A DNA stretch of 37,500 nt from Nonomuraea antri (GCF_013283785.1 NZ_JABCPZ010000092.1:1-37500); one strand, 5' to 3'; positions 16,104 through 23,701 are shown, counted from the first letter of the stretch. The notes: a model not told the origin generated them from the letters alone. Numbers and translations are program-made.

Positions 16104-16604
16104 GTGGCCGACTCTCGCGATGAGAACGTCACATGGCTGACGCAGGAGGCGTACGACCGCCTGAAGGCGGAGTACGAATATCTCTCTGGCCCCGGGCGCG
16201 TCGACATCGCCAAGAAGATCGAGGCCGCCCGCGAAGAGGGTGACCTGCGCGAGAACGGCGGATACCACGCCGCCAAGGACGAGCAGGGCAAGATGGAGGC
16301 TCGCATCTTCCATCTCCGGCAGATCCTCGACAACGCCCAGGTGGGAGAGGCTCCCAAGACCGAGGGTGTGGTGGGCCCCGGCATGACCGTCACGATCAGG
16401 TTCGTCGGCGACGACGACGAGGTCACCTTCCTGCTCGCCTCCCGCGAGGAGAGCGGCGCGCCGATCGACGTCTACTCGCCCAAGTCCCCGCTGGGCGCGG
16501 CGATCAACGGCAAGAAGATCGGGGAGAAGGCGACCTACTCCATGCCCAACGGCCGTCAGAACACGGTCGAGATCCTCGAGGCTGTGCCGTACATCGGCAA
16601 CTGA
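16104..16604 (+). CDS. greA: Transcription elongation factor GreA
   Basis: 166-residue factor that rescues backtracked RNA polymerase by stimulating transcript cleavage. The N-terminal coiled coil (about residues 10-80) carries the acidic tip in 'AREEGDLRENGGYHAAKDEQ'-type sequence, with the conserved D/E pair. The C-terminal FKBP-like domain holds 'GPGMTVTIRF' and 'SPKSPLGAAINGKKIGEKA'. The GTG start has AAGGAG (from 16091) at ideal spacing. It lies 110 nt after DUF4307 and ends at a strong terminator. Confidence 0.97.
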   Translation: MADSRDENVTWLTQEAYDRLKAEYEYLSGPGRVDIAKKIEAAREEGDLRENGGYHAAKDEQGKMEARIFHLRQILDNAQVGEAPKTEGVVGPGMTVTIRFVGDDDEVTFLLASREESGAPIDVYSPKSPLGAAINGKKIGEKATYSMPNGRQNTVEILEAVPYIGN

Positions 16605-16620
16605 CCCCCACGGAGACCGA

Positions 16621-16652
16621 CCGCCGGGCCCACGCCGGCCCGGCGGCGTTTT
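16621..16652 (+). terminator. Intrinsic terminator of greA
   Basis: A perfect 10-bp stem, CCGCCGGGCC (16621-16630) with GGCCCGGCGG (16637-16646), and a 6-nt loop are followed by cgTTTT. It begins 17 nt after the greA stop. Confidence 0.88.
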
Positions 16653-16738
16653 CGCATACGCGGACGGGAGGCTCGGGAATCCGCCAGGACCTGAGCTTCC
16701 TCATCAAGACCCGCAAGCGGCGTGACCATCGGCGGCTG

Positions 16739-17899
16739 GTGCCGTTCATCGTGGTGACGCTGGTCGCCGTGCTGACCGCGGACGTGCTGCTGCTCGTGCA
16801 GGCACGTCCGCCGGTGCCCGAGCCCGCCGGGGCCAGGCAGGCGGCGGGCCTGCCGACGAAGAAGCCGGCCCAGCCGACGCAGCGGCCCACCCAGAGCCTG
16901 ATGGCGCAGAGCAGGACGATCGCGCCGGTGGCGCCGCTGAAGCAGCTGCACAAGCCGAACCTGTTCGTGCTGACCCGCCAGCCGTTCACGATGGCCCAGT
17001 TACAGAAGGTGGCCAAGCTGCGCGGGGTGCGCGCGCTCGAACTGGCCGACGCCGCCTCCATCGTGCTCGACGGCAAGCGCGTGCAGACGCTCGGCGTGGA
17101 ACCGTCCACATTCCGCTCTTTCACCCCCAAGGTGACCGCCGCGTCCGACGGCCTGTGGACCAACGTGGCCAACGGCGACGTGGCGGTCTCGTTCGTGCTG
17201 GGCAGTGACGGCGGGCTGGCCCTGCACCGCCGCGTCAGCGGCCCGGCCGGTCCGCTGCGCATCGGCGCGTACGCCACCACCGGGTTCGGCGCGGTCGACG
17301 CCGTCGTGTCCAAGACCACCGGGCGCTCGCTCGGGCTGCCGAACGACAACGCGCTCATCGTGAGCGCCCCCGAGACCAACTCGGCCACGCTGCGCAAGTC
17401 GCTGCTCAAGCTGCTGCCCAAGGGCACGCAGGTGGCCATGGTGAACCCGGTGCTGCCGGCCACCAGGACGAACACCGGCTCCTGGCCGGCCGGGTCGTTC
17501 ATGACCGGCGAACAGCTCACGGCCGCGCTCAAGGCGGCCATCTCGAAGCTGGGGCGGCCGTACGTCTGGGGGGCCGAGGGCCCCGACACGTTCGACTGCT
17601 CGGGGCTCGTGCAGTGGGCCTACAAGCAGGCCGGGGTGTACATGCCGCGGGTGACCCACCAGCAGTGGGTGACCGGGCCGCAGGTGCCGCTCTCGCAGGC
17701 GCACCCGGGTGACCTGCTGTTCTGGCGCAACGACCCGACGAACCCCGACTACATCTCCCATGTCGCCATTTACTGGGGCGACGGCAAGATGCTCCACGCG
17801 CCACGCACGGGCGACGTCGTCAAGCTGGTGCCGGTCAACACCAGGAACCTGGCCGGAGTGGTCAGGGTCAGCCCCATCGCCGCCGCGCGCGTCCGCTGA
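16739..17899 (+). CDS. NlpC/P60 family cell-wall hydrolase
   Basis: 386 residues from the GTG at 16739. A membrane segment ('PFIVVTLVAVLTADVLLLV') is followed by a proline-rich linker and an N-terminal domain of unknown role (about residues 60-250). The C-terminal NlpC/P60 peptidase domain has catalytic C287 in 'DCSGLVQWAY', the histidine in 'HVAIYWG', and 'GKMLHAP'. Such enzymes cut D-Glu/meso-Dap bonds in peptidoglycan stems. The GTG has no good binding site and would start inside the membrane helix. The same frame reads upstream into a basic stretch ('IKTRKRRDHRRLV') that begins at ATC 16679, 7 nt after GGGAGG. The true start may therefore be there. Codon 88 (17000-17002) is the rare TTA. 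Confidence 0.9.
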   Translation: MPFIVVTLVAVLTADVLLLVQARPPVPEPAGARQAAGLPTKKPAQPTQRPTQSLMAQSRTIAPVAPLKQLHKPNLFVLTRQPFTMAQLQKVAKLRGVRALELADAASIVLDGKRVQTLGVEPSTFRSFTPKVTAASDGLWTNVANGDVAVSFVLGSDGGLALHRRVSGPAGPLRIGAYATTGFGAVDAVVSKTTGRSLGLPNDNALIVSAPETNSATLRKSLLKLLPKGTQVAMVNPVLPATRTNTGSWPAGSFMTGEQLTAALKAAISKLGRPYVWGAEGPDTFDCSGLVQWAYKQAGVYMPRVTHQQWVTGPQVPLSQAHPGDLLFWRNDPTNPDYISHVAIYWGDGKMLHAPRTGDVVKLVPVNTRNLAGVVRVSPIAAARVR

Positions 17900-17997
17900 C
17901 CGACCGAACCTCGCGAGCGGGACGCGATCCCGTCATCAGGCATGCCTTCCCGTGGCCGACGCGGGGCGCGCAGGCACGTGCATTCTCGATGCAACTG

Positions 17998-18013
17998 TGT
18001 AATCTTAATTACA
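17998..18013. promoter_or_regulatory. Palindrome over a possible leaderless promoter
   Basis: TGTAATcttaATTACA is a perfect 6+6 palindrome that ends on the first base of the start codon at 18013. It contains TAATCT (18000-18005), a good -10 hexamer placed 7 nt before the ATG, as expected for a leaderless transcript. A repressor bound here would block both -10 recognition and the start. No -35 was recognised. Confidence 0.55.
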
Positions 18014-18534
18014 TGGCAAACGATGATGTGACGGCCCAGGTCCGCGGCTGGTTCACCGGCAGGCTTCCCGAGGGCTGGTTCACCGGTGCGCCGGAGATCG
18101 TCCGGGATCGTGAGGAGATCGCCGTCGTCGGCGTGCTCCCCGACCCGCCCGCCGACGTCCCCGAGGCCGAGCGCCTGCCCCTCATCGAGGGGCTGGCCAG
18201 GAGGTTCAGGGAGGAGACGCGCGAGCGGCGCATCGAGATCGCCAGGGAGGCCGAGCACAAGTTCCGCCAGAAGGTCTCCTGGGGTGTGACCTGCGGCGGC
18301 GAGACTGTGATGTTCACCACTCTCTCCGTGCCGGTGATGACCAGGTTGCGCCAGTCCGAGCGTCAGGTGCTCGACACGCTGGTGGCCGCCGGCGTCGCGC
18401 GCAGTCGCAGTGACGCGCTCGCCTGGTGCGTACGCCTGGTGGGCAGGAACACCGACACCTGGCTGGCCGAACTGCGCGACGCTCTCCAGCACGTCGACCG
18501 GGTACGCGACGCCGGTCCGGACCTCAATTCCTGA
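18013..18534 (+). CDS. Hypothetical protein with RHH-like C-terminus
   Basis: 173 residues from the ATG at 18013; an in-frame ATG at 17989 would lie upstream of the likely transcription start. The middle has 'VVGVLPDPPADVPEAERLPL' and a charged helix ('FREETRERRIEIAREAEHKF'). The C-terminal 'SERQVLDTLVAAGVARSRSD' continuing 'ALAWCVRLVGRN' resembles a ribbon-helix-helix or DNA-binding helical hairpin ('V..GVA.SRSDA.AW'). That makes autoregulation through the palindrome at 17998-18013 plausible. Similar proteins are common in actinobacteria without assigned function. It stands alone between the NlpC/P60 gene and pckG. Confidence 0.75.
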   Translation: MANDDVTAQVRGWFTGRLPEGWFTGAPEIVRDREEIAVVGVLPDPPADVPEAERLPLIEGLARRFREETRERRIEIAREAEHKFRQKVSWGVTCGGETVMFTTLSVPVMTRLRQSERQVLDTLVAAGVARSRSDALAWCVRLVGRNTDTWLAELRDALQHVDRVRDAGPDLNS

Positions 18535-18563
18535 GACCGGCCGGTGGAAACGGCTCCGAGAAA

Positions 18564-18616
18564 TGGACTAAACCACTGGCGCAATTGGTTTAGACCACCC
18601 GTATTGGACTGAACCA
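18564..18616. promoter_or_regulatory. Three DasR/HutC-type operator-like sites upstream of pckG
   Basis: TGGACTAAACCA (18564-18575), TGGTTTAGACCA (18586-18597) and TGGACTGAACCA (18605-18616) match the dre core TGGTCTAGACCA of the GntR-family regulator DasR at 10, 11 and 9 of 12 positions. Their starts are 22 and 19 bp apart, about two helical turns. They lie about 170-220 bp before the pckG start, after the convergence-free end of the 18013 gene. The rest of this 250-bp spacer shows no clear -35/-10; TTGGCT (18721) with TAATGA (18745) is a weak candidate. Confidence 0.55.
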
Positions 18617-18784
18617 ATGCGCTCAGGAGTTTCTTTTAAATCCGCTCGGCCTGGGTAGGCTCCCCCAAATCGCCAGGGCCACGGCCTGCGGTGACGGTGA
18701 CGTCAATAGGTCTATGCCAATTGGCTTTCCGGCCGCTTCGTCGTTAATGATGTTTGAGCCCTGAAGAGTGGAGGAGCCGAAGTC

Positions 18785-20578
18785 GTGTCCGTTTCCGTGG
18801 AAGTACCCGCACCGACCAGCAATGGCGAATTGGTCGCGTGGGTGAACCAGATCGCAGCGCTGACCCAGCCCGACAGGATCGAATGGTGCGACGGGTCGGA
18901 GGAGGAGTGGACGCGCCTGACCAACCTCCTCGTCGAGCAGGGCACGTTCACGCGCCTGGCCGCCCGGCCCAACAGCTTCTATGCCAAGTCCGACCCGAGC
19001 GACGTGGCCAGGGTCGAGGACCGCACCTACATCTGCTCAGAGCGCGAGGAGGACGCGGGCCCGACCAACAATTGGATCGCTCCCGCGCAGATGCGCCAGA
19101 CGTTCGGCGAGCTGTTCAAGGGCTGCATGCGCGGCCGCACGATGTACGTGGTCCCGTTCTGCATGGGCCCGCTGGGCGGCGAGATCTCGCAGCTCGGCGT
19201 CGAGATCACCGACTCGCCGTACGTCGCCGTGTCGATGCGGATCATGACCCGCATGGGGGAGCGGGCGCTGCGGCTCATCGAGGAGCGCGGCGAGTTCGTC
19301 AAGGCCGTGCACTCGGTCGGCGCGCCGCTGGAGCCGGGCCAGGCCGACGTGCCGTGGCCGTGCAGCGACACCAAGTACATCAGCCACTTCCCGGAGACCC
19401 GCGAGATCTGGTCCTACGGCTCGGGCTACGGCGGCAACGCGCTGCTCGGCAAGAAGTGCTACGCGCTGCGCATCGCCAGCGTCATGGCCCGCGACGAGGG
19501 CTGGCTGGCCGAGCACATGCTCATCCTGAAGCTCACCCCGCCGACCGGTGAGACTCGGTACATCGCGGCCGCCTTCCCCAGCGCCTGCGGCAAGACCAAC
19601 CTGGCCATGCTGCAGCCCACCATCCCCGGCTGGAAGGTCGAGACGGTCGGCGACGACATCGCCTGGATGCGCTTCGGCGACGACGGCCGCCTGTACGCCA
19701 TCAACCCGGAGGCCGGCTTCTTCGGCGTCGCCCCCGGCACCGGCCAGGTGACCAACGCCAACGCGATCAAGACGCTCTGGGGCAACAGCATCTTCACCAA
19801 CGTCGCGCTCACCGACGACGGCGACGTGTGGTGGGAGGGCCTGACCGAGGAGCCGCCGGCGCACCTGACCGACTGGAAGGGCCGCTCCTGGACCCCGGAC
19901 AGCGACGAGCCGGCCGCGCACCCGAACGCGCGCTTCACCACCCCGGCCGCGCAGTGCCCGACCATCGCACCCGAATGGCAGGACCCCAAGGGCGTGCCCA
20001 TCTCGGCGATCCTGTTCGGCGGCCGCCGCGCGACCGCGGTGCCGCTGGTCACCGAGTCGCTGAGCTGGGAGCACGGCGTCTTCCTCGGAGCCAACGTCGC
20101 CTCCGAGAAGACCGCCGCCGCCGAGGGCAAGGTCGGCGAGCTGCGTCACGACCCGTTCGCCATGCTGCCGTTCTGCGGCTACAACATGGGCGACTACTTC
20201 GACCACTGGCTGCGCATCGGCAAGCGCGACGGCGCGCAGCTGCCGCGCATCTACTACGTCAACTGGTTCCGCAAGAACGCCGAAGGCAAGTTCATCTGGC
20301 CCGGCTTCGGCGAGAACAGCCGCGTGCTCAAGTGGATCGTGGACCGGCTCAACGGCGAGGTCGGCGCCGTGCCCACGCCGATCGGCCTGCTGCCGGCCGA
20401 GCTCGACACCGAGGGTCTGGACCTGTCGGAAGCGGACCTGCGCACGCTGCTCAGCGTCGACAAGGACGTCTGGCGCGAGGAGGCGTCGCTGATCCCCGCC
20501 CACTTCGACAAGTTCGGCGCCCACCTGCCCAAGGAGCTGTGGGACGAGTACAACGCGCTGCTCGACCGTCTCGGCTGA
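18785..20578 (+). CDS. pckG: Phosphoenolpyruvate carboxykinase (GTP)
   Basis: 597-residue cytosolic enzyme that converts oxaloacetate and GTP to PEP, CO2 and GDP, the first committed step of gluconeogenesis. The GTP-type PEPCK marks are clear: the phosphate-binding 'FPSACGKTNLAML' with the hyper-reactive C268, 'VGDDIAWM', 'INPEAGFFGVAPGT' and 'FGGRRATAVPLV' near the C-terminal mobile lid region. The GTG start has GAGGAG (18771-18776) 8 nt upstream. The length is normal for the family. Upstream lie three DasR-like operator sites, so control by a GntR-type regulator responding to carbon state is plausible. It is followed 70 nt later by the TIGR04222 gene. Confidence 0.97.
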   Translation: MSVSVEVPAPTSNGELVAWVNQIAALTQPDRIEWCDGSEEEWTRLTNLLVEQGTFTRLAARPNSFYAKSDPSDVARVEDRTYICSEREEDAGPTNNWIAPAQMRQTFGELFKGCMRGRTMYVVPFCMGPLGGEISQLGVEITDSPYVAVSMRIMTRMGERALRLIEERGEFVKAVHSVGAPLEPGQADVPWPCSDTKYISHFPETREIWSYGSGYGGNALLGKKCYALRIASVMARDEGWLAEHMLILKLTPPTGETRYIAAAFPSACGKTNLAMLQPTIPGWKVETVGDDIAWMRFGDDGRLYAINPEAGFFGVAPGTGQVTNANAIKTLWGNSIFTNVALTDDGDVWWEGLTEEPPAHLTDWKGRSWTPDSDEPAAHPNARFTTPAAQCPTIAPEWQDPKGVPISAILFGGRRATAVPLVTESLSWEHGVFLGANVASEKTAAAEGKVGELRHDPFAMLPFCGYNMGDYFDHWLRIGKRDGAQLPRIYYVNWFRKNAEGKFIWPGFGENSRVLKWIVDRLNGEVGAVPTPIGLLPAELDTEGLDLSEADLRTLLSVDKDVWREEASLIPAHFDKFGAHLPKELWDEYNALLDRLG

Positions 20579-20583
20579 GCGAA

Positions 20584-20643
20584 CCCCCTTGTGCGGTCAG
20601 GCCGGCGCCGTCTAGCTTGGCGGCCCGGTCTCAGCACAGGGGG
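20584..20643 (+). promoter_or_regulatory. Leader hairpin that can mask a ribosome binding site
   Basis: CCCCCttGTGC (20584-20594) can pair with GCACaGGGGG (20634-20643) with one bulge. The right arm contains most of the purine-rich ribosome binding site (AGGGGGTAGG) of the TIGR04222 gene starting at 20649. A GC-rich inner region could fold further. It could act as the pckG terminator, as a translational switch, or both. Confidence 0.4.
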
Positions 20644-20648
20644 TAGGC

Positions 20649-21638
20649 GTGTCGGCGGACTTCATCCTGATCCTGGGCGCCATGGTCGTGGTGCTGATCG
20701 TCAACGGCGCCGAGCGGCGCGTCGAACGAGAACGGCGCCGGATCGGCGAAGGCCCACCGGGCGGCGGCGAGCACGTGTTGTCCCACTATGAGCTGGCGTA
20801 TCTGTCAGGTGGCCCCCGGCGGGCCATCAACACGGCGCTGGCCGTCCTGGCGACGGCCGGCGCCGTACGCGTGTCACGGGGTTCGCAGGTGACGCCCGTG
20901 CACGGGGCCAGGCCATCGCCCGAGCCGCTGGAGCAGGCGGTGCTCGACGCCGTGGCGGCCAGGCCGGGCGGCCAGCGGGCCGGCGCGCTGCGCGGCGAGC
21001 TGGAGCACCATCCGGCGGTGCGTGCGCTGGCGTACGGGCTGGAGCGCCGCGGGCTGCTCGTGCCCGAGGGCGCCTACGCGGGCGCGCGGGCCAAATTCGC
21101 GGGCATGCGGATCGCCGCCGCGGTGGCGGTCGGGTACGCCGCGCTCCTGGCCGCGATGCTGGCCACGGGCGTGGCGGGGAAATCGGTGACGATCATGGGG
21201 GCGGTCTTCATCGGCGGGTTCGCGGTCGTCTCGGCGTTCGCCGCGTTCGGCAGGCAGCGGCGGCGGCTGGCCAACGTGGTCTCCGGCGCGGGCCGCGAAG
21301 CGCTCACCGCGGCGCGCGGCCGGCATCCGCGGGGGTATCGCGACCCGTCCTCGCTGGCCATGACGGTCGGCGTGCCGGTCGCGCTGTACGGGCTGACCGA
21401 CCTCGACGACAGGTCGCTGTGCGACGGGCTGGCGGCAGGGGATCCGGGATCCGACTGCTCGGGCTCCTGCGGGACGCACGGCGACGGTGGCACCGCCTTC
21501 GGCTCGGACTCCTCCGGCGGGGTGAACTGCGGCGGCGGCTCGTCGAGCTGCGGATCCAGCTCGTCCAGCTGTGGGTCGAGCTCGTCCAGTTGCGGGTCGA
21601 GTTCGGGCGGTTCGAGCTGCGGCTCCAGCAGCAGCTGA
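20649..21638 (+). CDS. TIGR04222 membrane protein with Cys/Ser-rich tail (1)
   Basis: 329 residues from a GTG start with AGGGGGTAGG close upstream. A membrane helix (about residues 4-19) is followed by a basic run (RRVERERRR). The TIGR04222 domain shows 'YELAYLSGGPRRAINTALA' and 'GAVRVSRG'. Two more helices (about 154-175 and 180-200) precede a basic stop (RQRRR). By the positive-inside rule the domain and the C-terminus face the cytosol. The tail (258-329) is Gly/Ser/Cys-rich and holds all eight cysteines of the protein: 258, 270, 274, 294, 301, 308, 315 and 324. Four of them are exactly seven apart. The tail looks like a modifiable peptide, and the MNIO enzyme two genes on is the likely modifier (inference). 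Confidence 0.9.
   Translation: MSADFILILGAMVVVLIVNGAERRVERERRRIGEGPPGGGEHVLSHYELAYLSGGPRRAINTALAVLATAGAVRVSRGSQVTPVHGARPSPEPLEQAVLDAVAARPGGQRAGALRGELEHHPAVRALAYGLERRGLLVPEGAYAGARAKFAGMRIAAAVAVGYAALLAAMLATGVAGKSVTIMGAVFIGGFAVVSAFAAFGRQRRRLANVVSGAGREALTAARGRHPRGYRDPSSLAMTVGVPVALYGLTDLDDRSLCDGLAAGDPGSDCSGSCGTHGDGGTAFGSDSSGGVNCGGGSSSCGSSSSSCGSSSSSCGSSSGGSSCGSSSS
21540..21602 (+). repeat. Three 21-bp tandem repeats encoding SSSCGSS
   Basis: Three in-phase 21-bp units (21540-21560, 21561-21581, 21582-21602) encode SSSCGSS three times in the tail of the first TIGR04222 protein. They place cysteines 301, 308 and 315 at a seven-residue period. The units differ mainly at third positions, so the protein repeat appears to be kept by selection. 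Confidence 0.8.
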
Positions 21639-21741
21639 GCCGGACGCCGATCCCGCCGTCGCGGCGAATGGAACCTTTATGTCGGCCTTATGCGTCTTCC
21701 TGGTACAGCAGTTCGACCGGCTGCACGAGGGGAGGCCGTAC

Positions 21742-22773
21742 ATGGACTTGATCGTGTTGATCGCCGCGGTGCTCGTGGCGGTGATCGTGCTCTGCCTGAC
21801 CGTCGCGGTGACGTGGCTCGCCAGTCGTCAACGCGGACCGACCTCCGTCCGTTCCGCGCTCGGCCCGTACGAGCTCGCCTACCTGGCGGGCGGCCCGCGC
21901 CGCACCGCGAACACCGCCATCGCGCTGCTGGCCCAGTCGGGGCAGGTCAGGGTGTCGCGCGGCGGCATGGTGCACCGCGTCAAGGCGCGGGCCCGCTCGT
22001 CCGAGCCCGTCGAGGACGCGGTGCTCGCCGTGTTGTCCCAGCAGGCCAACCTGCCCGCGCCGGCGCTCACCCGCAGCGTGAGCCGCAGGACCGAGATGGA
22101 CGAGCTCCGCCGCCACCTCACCACGGCCGGGCTGCTCGTGCCCGCGAACACCCACGTGGCGCTGCGCAGGATGCTGATCGCGTTACGCGTGCTGGTGGCG
22201 CCCGCGCTGGCCGGGCTGCTGTTCACGGGGTTCGGGCTGCTCGTGGCTGGCGCGGCGGGCGCGGGGTGGATGGGGGTCACCGCGGTGACCGCGTTCGCGG
22301 TGGCGCTCGTGACGGCGGTGGTCACCGTCCTGCTGCGGCGGCGGTCGCTGAACGAGGCGCTGACCGGGCAGGGCCACCGCGAGGTGCGCCAGGCGCGCGC
22401 CGAGCACCCGGCCGACCGGCCCGACGGGGTCGCCGAGATCCCGCTGGCGCTGTACGGGCTCGGCCAGATCCGCGACAAGGACCTGCGGACCGCGCTCACC
22501 CGGGCCTCGATGACCAAGTCCGCGAACGGCCGCCGGGCCAGGCAGACCTGCGCGGCGGGCAACTGCGGCGCGGGCGGCGGGTGCAGCGGGTGGGAGCTGC
22601 GTCCCATGCACTCCGTGGGCACCCACGGCTCCTGCGGCGCGCTGGCGCCGAGCTGCGGCAGCGGTTCGAGCGGCGGGTCGGACGGCGGTTCGAGCAGCGG
22701 TTCCAGTGGCGGTTCGAGCAGTTGCGGCGGTGGCAGCAGCTGCGGTGGCGGTGGTTGCGGGGGCGGGAGCTGA
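21742..22773 (+). CDS. TIGR04222 membrane protein with Cys/Gly-rich tail (2)
   Basis: 343 residues from the ATG at 21742, with GAGGGGAGG 7 nt upstream; the frame is open further up but has no comparable start. It is a paralogue of the preceding gene. A membrane helix (about residues 2-26) is followed by 'YELAYLAGGPRRTANTAIA' and 'GQVRVSRGG', then two helices (about 146-170 and 176-198) ending in LLRRR. The tail (270-343) has eight cysteines, at 270, 275, 281, 298, 305, 328, 334 and 339, in Gly/Ser-rich sequence ending 'CGGGSSCGGGGCGGGS'. The number equals that of the first protein although the spacing differs. Codon 148 is the rare TTA (22183-22185). The MNIO gene starts 1 nt after its stop. 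Confidence 0.9.
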   Translation: MDLIVLIAAVLVAVIVLCLTVAVTWLASRQRGPTSVRSALGPYELAYLAGGPRRTANTAIALLAQSGQVRVSRGGMVHRVKARARSSEPVEDAVLAVLSQQANLPAPALTRSVSRRTEMDELRRHLTTAGLLVPANTHVALRRMLIALRVLVAPALAGLLFTGFGLLVAGAAGAGWMGVTAVTAFAVALVTAVVTVLLRRRSLNEALTGQGHREVRQARAEHPADRPDGVAEIPLALYGLGQIRDKDLRTALTRASMTKSANGRRARQTCAAGNCGAGGGCSGWELRPMHSVGTHGSCGALAPSCGSGSSGGSDGGSSSGSSGGSSSCGGGSSCGGGGCGGGS

Positions 22774-22774
22774 C

Positions 22775-23701
22775 ATGCGCGAAGAGACGGGGGCGGACGT
22801 GGGCGGAGCGGCCAGGGCGGACGTGGGCGGCGCGGCCAGGGCGGACGTGGGCGGAGCCACCGGGATGGGCGTGAGTGGTGCGGCCGGGGCGCGGAAGCTG
22901 GGTGTCGGCATCGGGTGGCGGCACGAGCTGGACCTGAGCATCGAGCGGATGGCCGGGGTCGACTTCGTCGAGGTGATCGCCGAGAACGTGACGCCCGCGC
23001 ACCTGCCCGAGTCGCTGCGGGTGCTGCGGTCGAGGGGCGTGCCGGTGATCCCGCACGGGGTGGCGCTCGGCATCGGCGGGGCGGACCGGCCGGACCCCGC
23101 CAGGCTGGCGCATCTGGCCGCGTGCGCCCAGGCGCTGGACGCGCCGCTGGTCAGCGAGCATCTGGCGTTCGTCAGAGGCGGCGGCATGGAGGTGGGGCAC
23201 CTGCTGCCGATCCCGCGCACCCGCGAGTCGCTGCGGGTCGTCACCGAGAACGTCAGGCAGGCGCAGGACGTGCTGCCCGTCCCGCTGGCCCTGGAGAACG
23301 TGGCGGCCATCTTCGGCTGGCCGGAGGACGAGCTGACCGAGGCCGAGTTCCTGGCCGAGCTGGTCGAGCGGACCGGGGTCGAGCTGCTGATCGACGTGGC
23401 CAACCTGTACACCAACCAGGTCAACCTGGGCCTGCCGGCGGTGGCGGCGCTGGACACGCTGCCGCTGTCGCACCTGGCGTACGTGCACGTGGCGGGCGGG
23501 CACGAGCACGACGGCATCTGGCACGACACGCACACCGCGGCGGCCCCGCAGGAGGTGCTCGACCTGCTGACCGAGCTGTGCTCGCGCACCGACCCGCCCG
23601 GGGTGCTGCTGGAGTGGGACGACGACTACCCCAGCGACGCCGACCTGGTCGCCGAGCTGGACCGGGTACGCACCGCGATGTCCCTGGCCGGCCGGCGATG
23701 A
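22775..23701 (+). CDS. DUF692/MNIO-type multinuclear non-heme iron enzyme
   Basis: 308 residues from the ATG at 22775, with GGGAG 6 nt upstream. Residues about 41-305 form the DUF692 TIM barrel, the family of MbnB, TglH and relatives. These use two or three irons to oxidise cysteine or related residues of peptide precursors. Candidate metal ligands are all present: H94 (IPHG), E128/H129 (SEH), E174 and N175 (LEN), D207 and N210 (DVANLYTN), H238, H243/H245, D251/H253 (DTH) and E280 (EWDDDYP). The N-terminus carries an unusual 8-residue repeat (ADVGGAAR) encoded by 24-bp repeats. Preceded by two Cys-tail membrane proteins and overlapping a small partner gene by ATGA, it is the centre of a likely modification system. 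Confidence 0.93.
   Translation: MREETGADVGGAARADVGGAARADVGGATGMGVSGAAGARKLGVGIGWRHELDLSIERMAGVDFVEVIAENVTPAHLPESLRVLRSRGVPVIPHGVALGIGGADRPDPARLAHLAACAQALDAPLVSEHLAFVRGGGMEVGHLLPIPRTRESLRVVTENVRQAQDVLPVPLALENVAAIFGWPEDELTEAEFLAELVERTGVELLIDVANLYTNQVNLGLPAVAALDTLPLSHLAYVHVAGGHEHDGIWHDTHTAAAPQEVLDLLTELCSRTDPPGVLLEWDDDYPSDADLVAELDRVRTAMSLAGRR
22793..22861 (+). repeat. 24-bp tandem repeats at the 5' end of the MNIO gene
   Basis: A 24-bp unit starting GCGGACGTGGGCGG occurs at 22793-22816 and 22817-22840, with a partial third unit from 22841. It encodes ADVGGAAR twice, then ADVGGAT. The repeat lies between the start codon and the conserved barrel and probably forms a flexible N-terminal extension. 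The ATG at 22865, just after it, is an alternative start that would remove it. Confidence 0.8.

Noticed and set aside
18535..18784. A firm sigma-70 promoter for pckG
   Set aside because: Several weak combinations exist (for example TTGGCT at 18721 with TAATGA at 18745), but none is convincing enough to list.
22793..22861. CRISPR-like tandem repeats
   Set aside because: The units are in-frame coding repeats without spacers; the same holds for 21540-21602.
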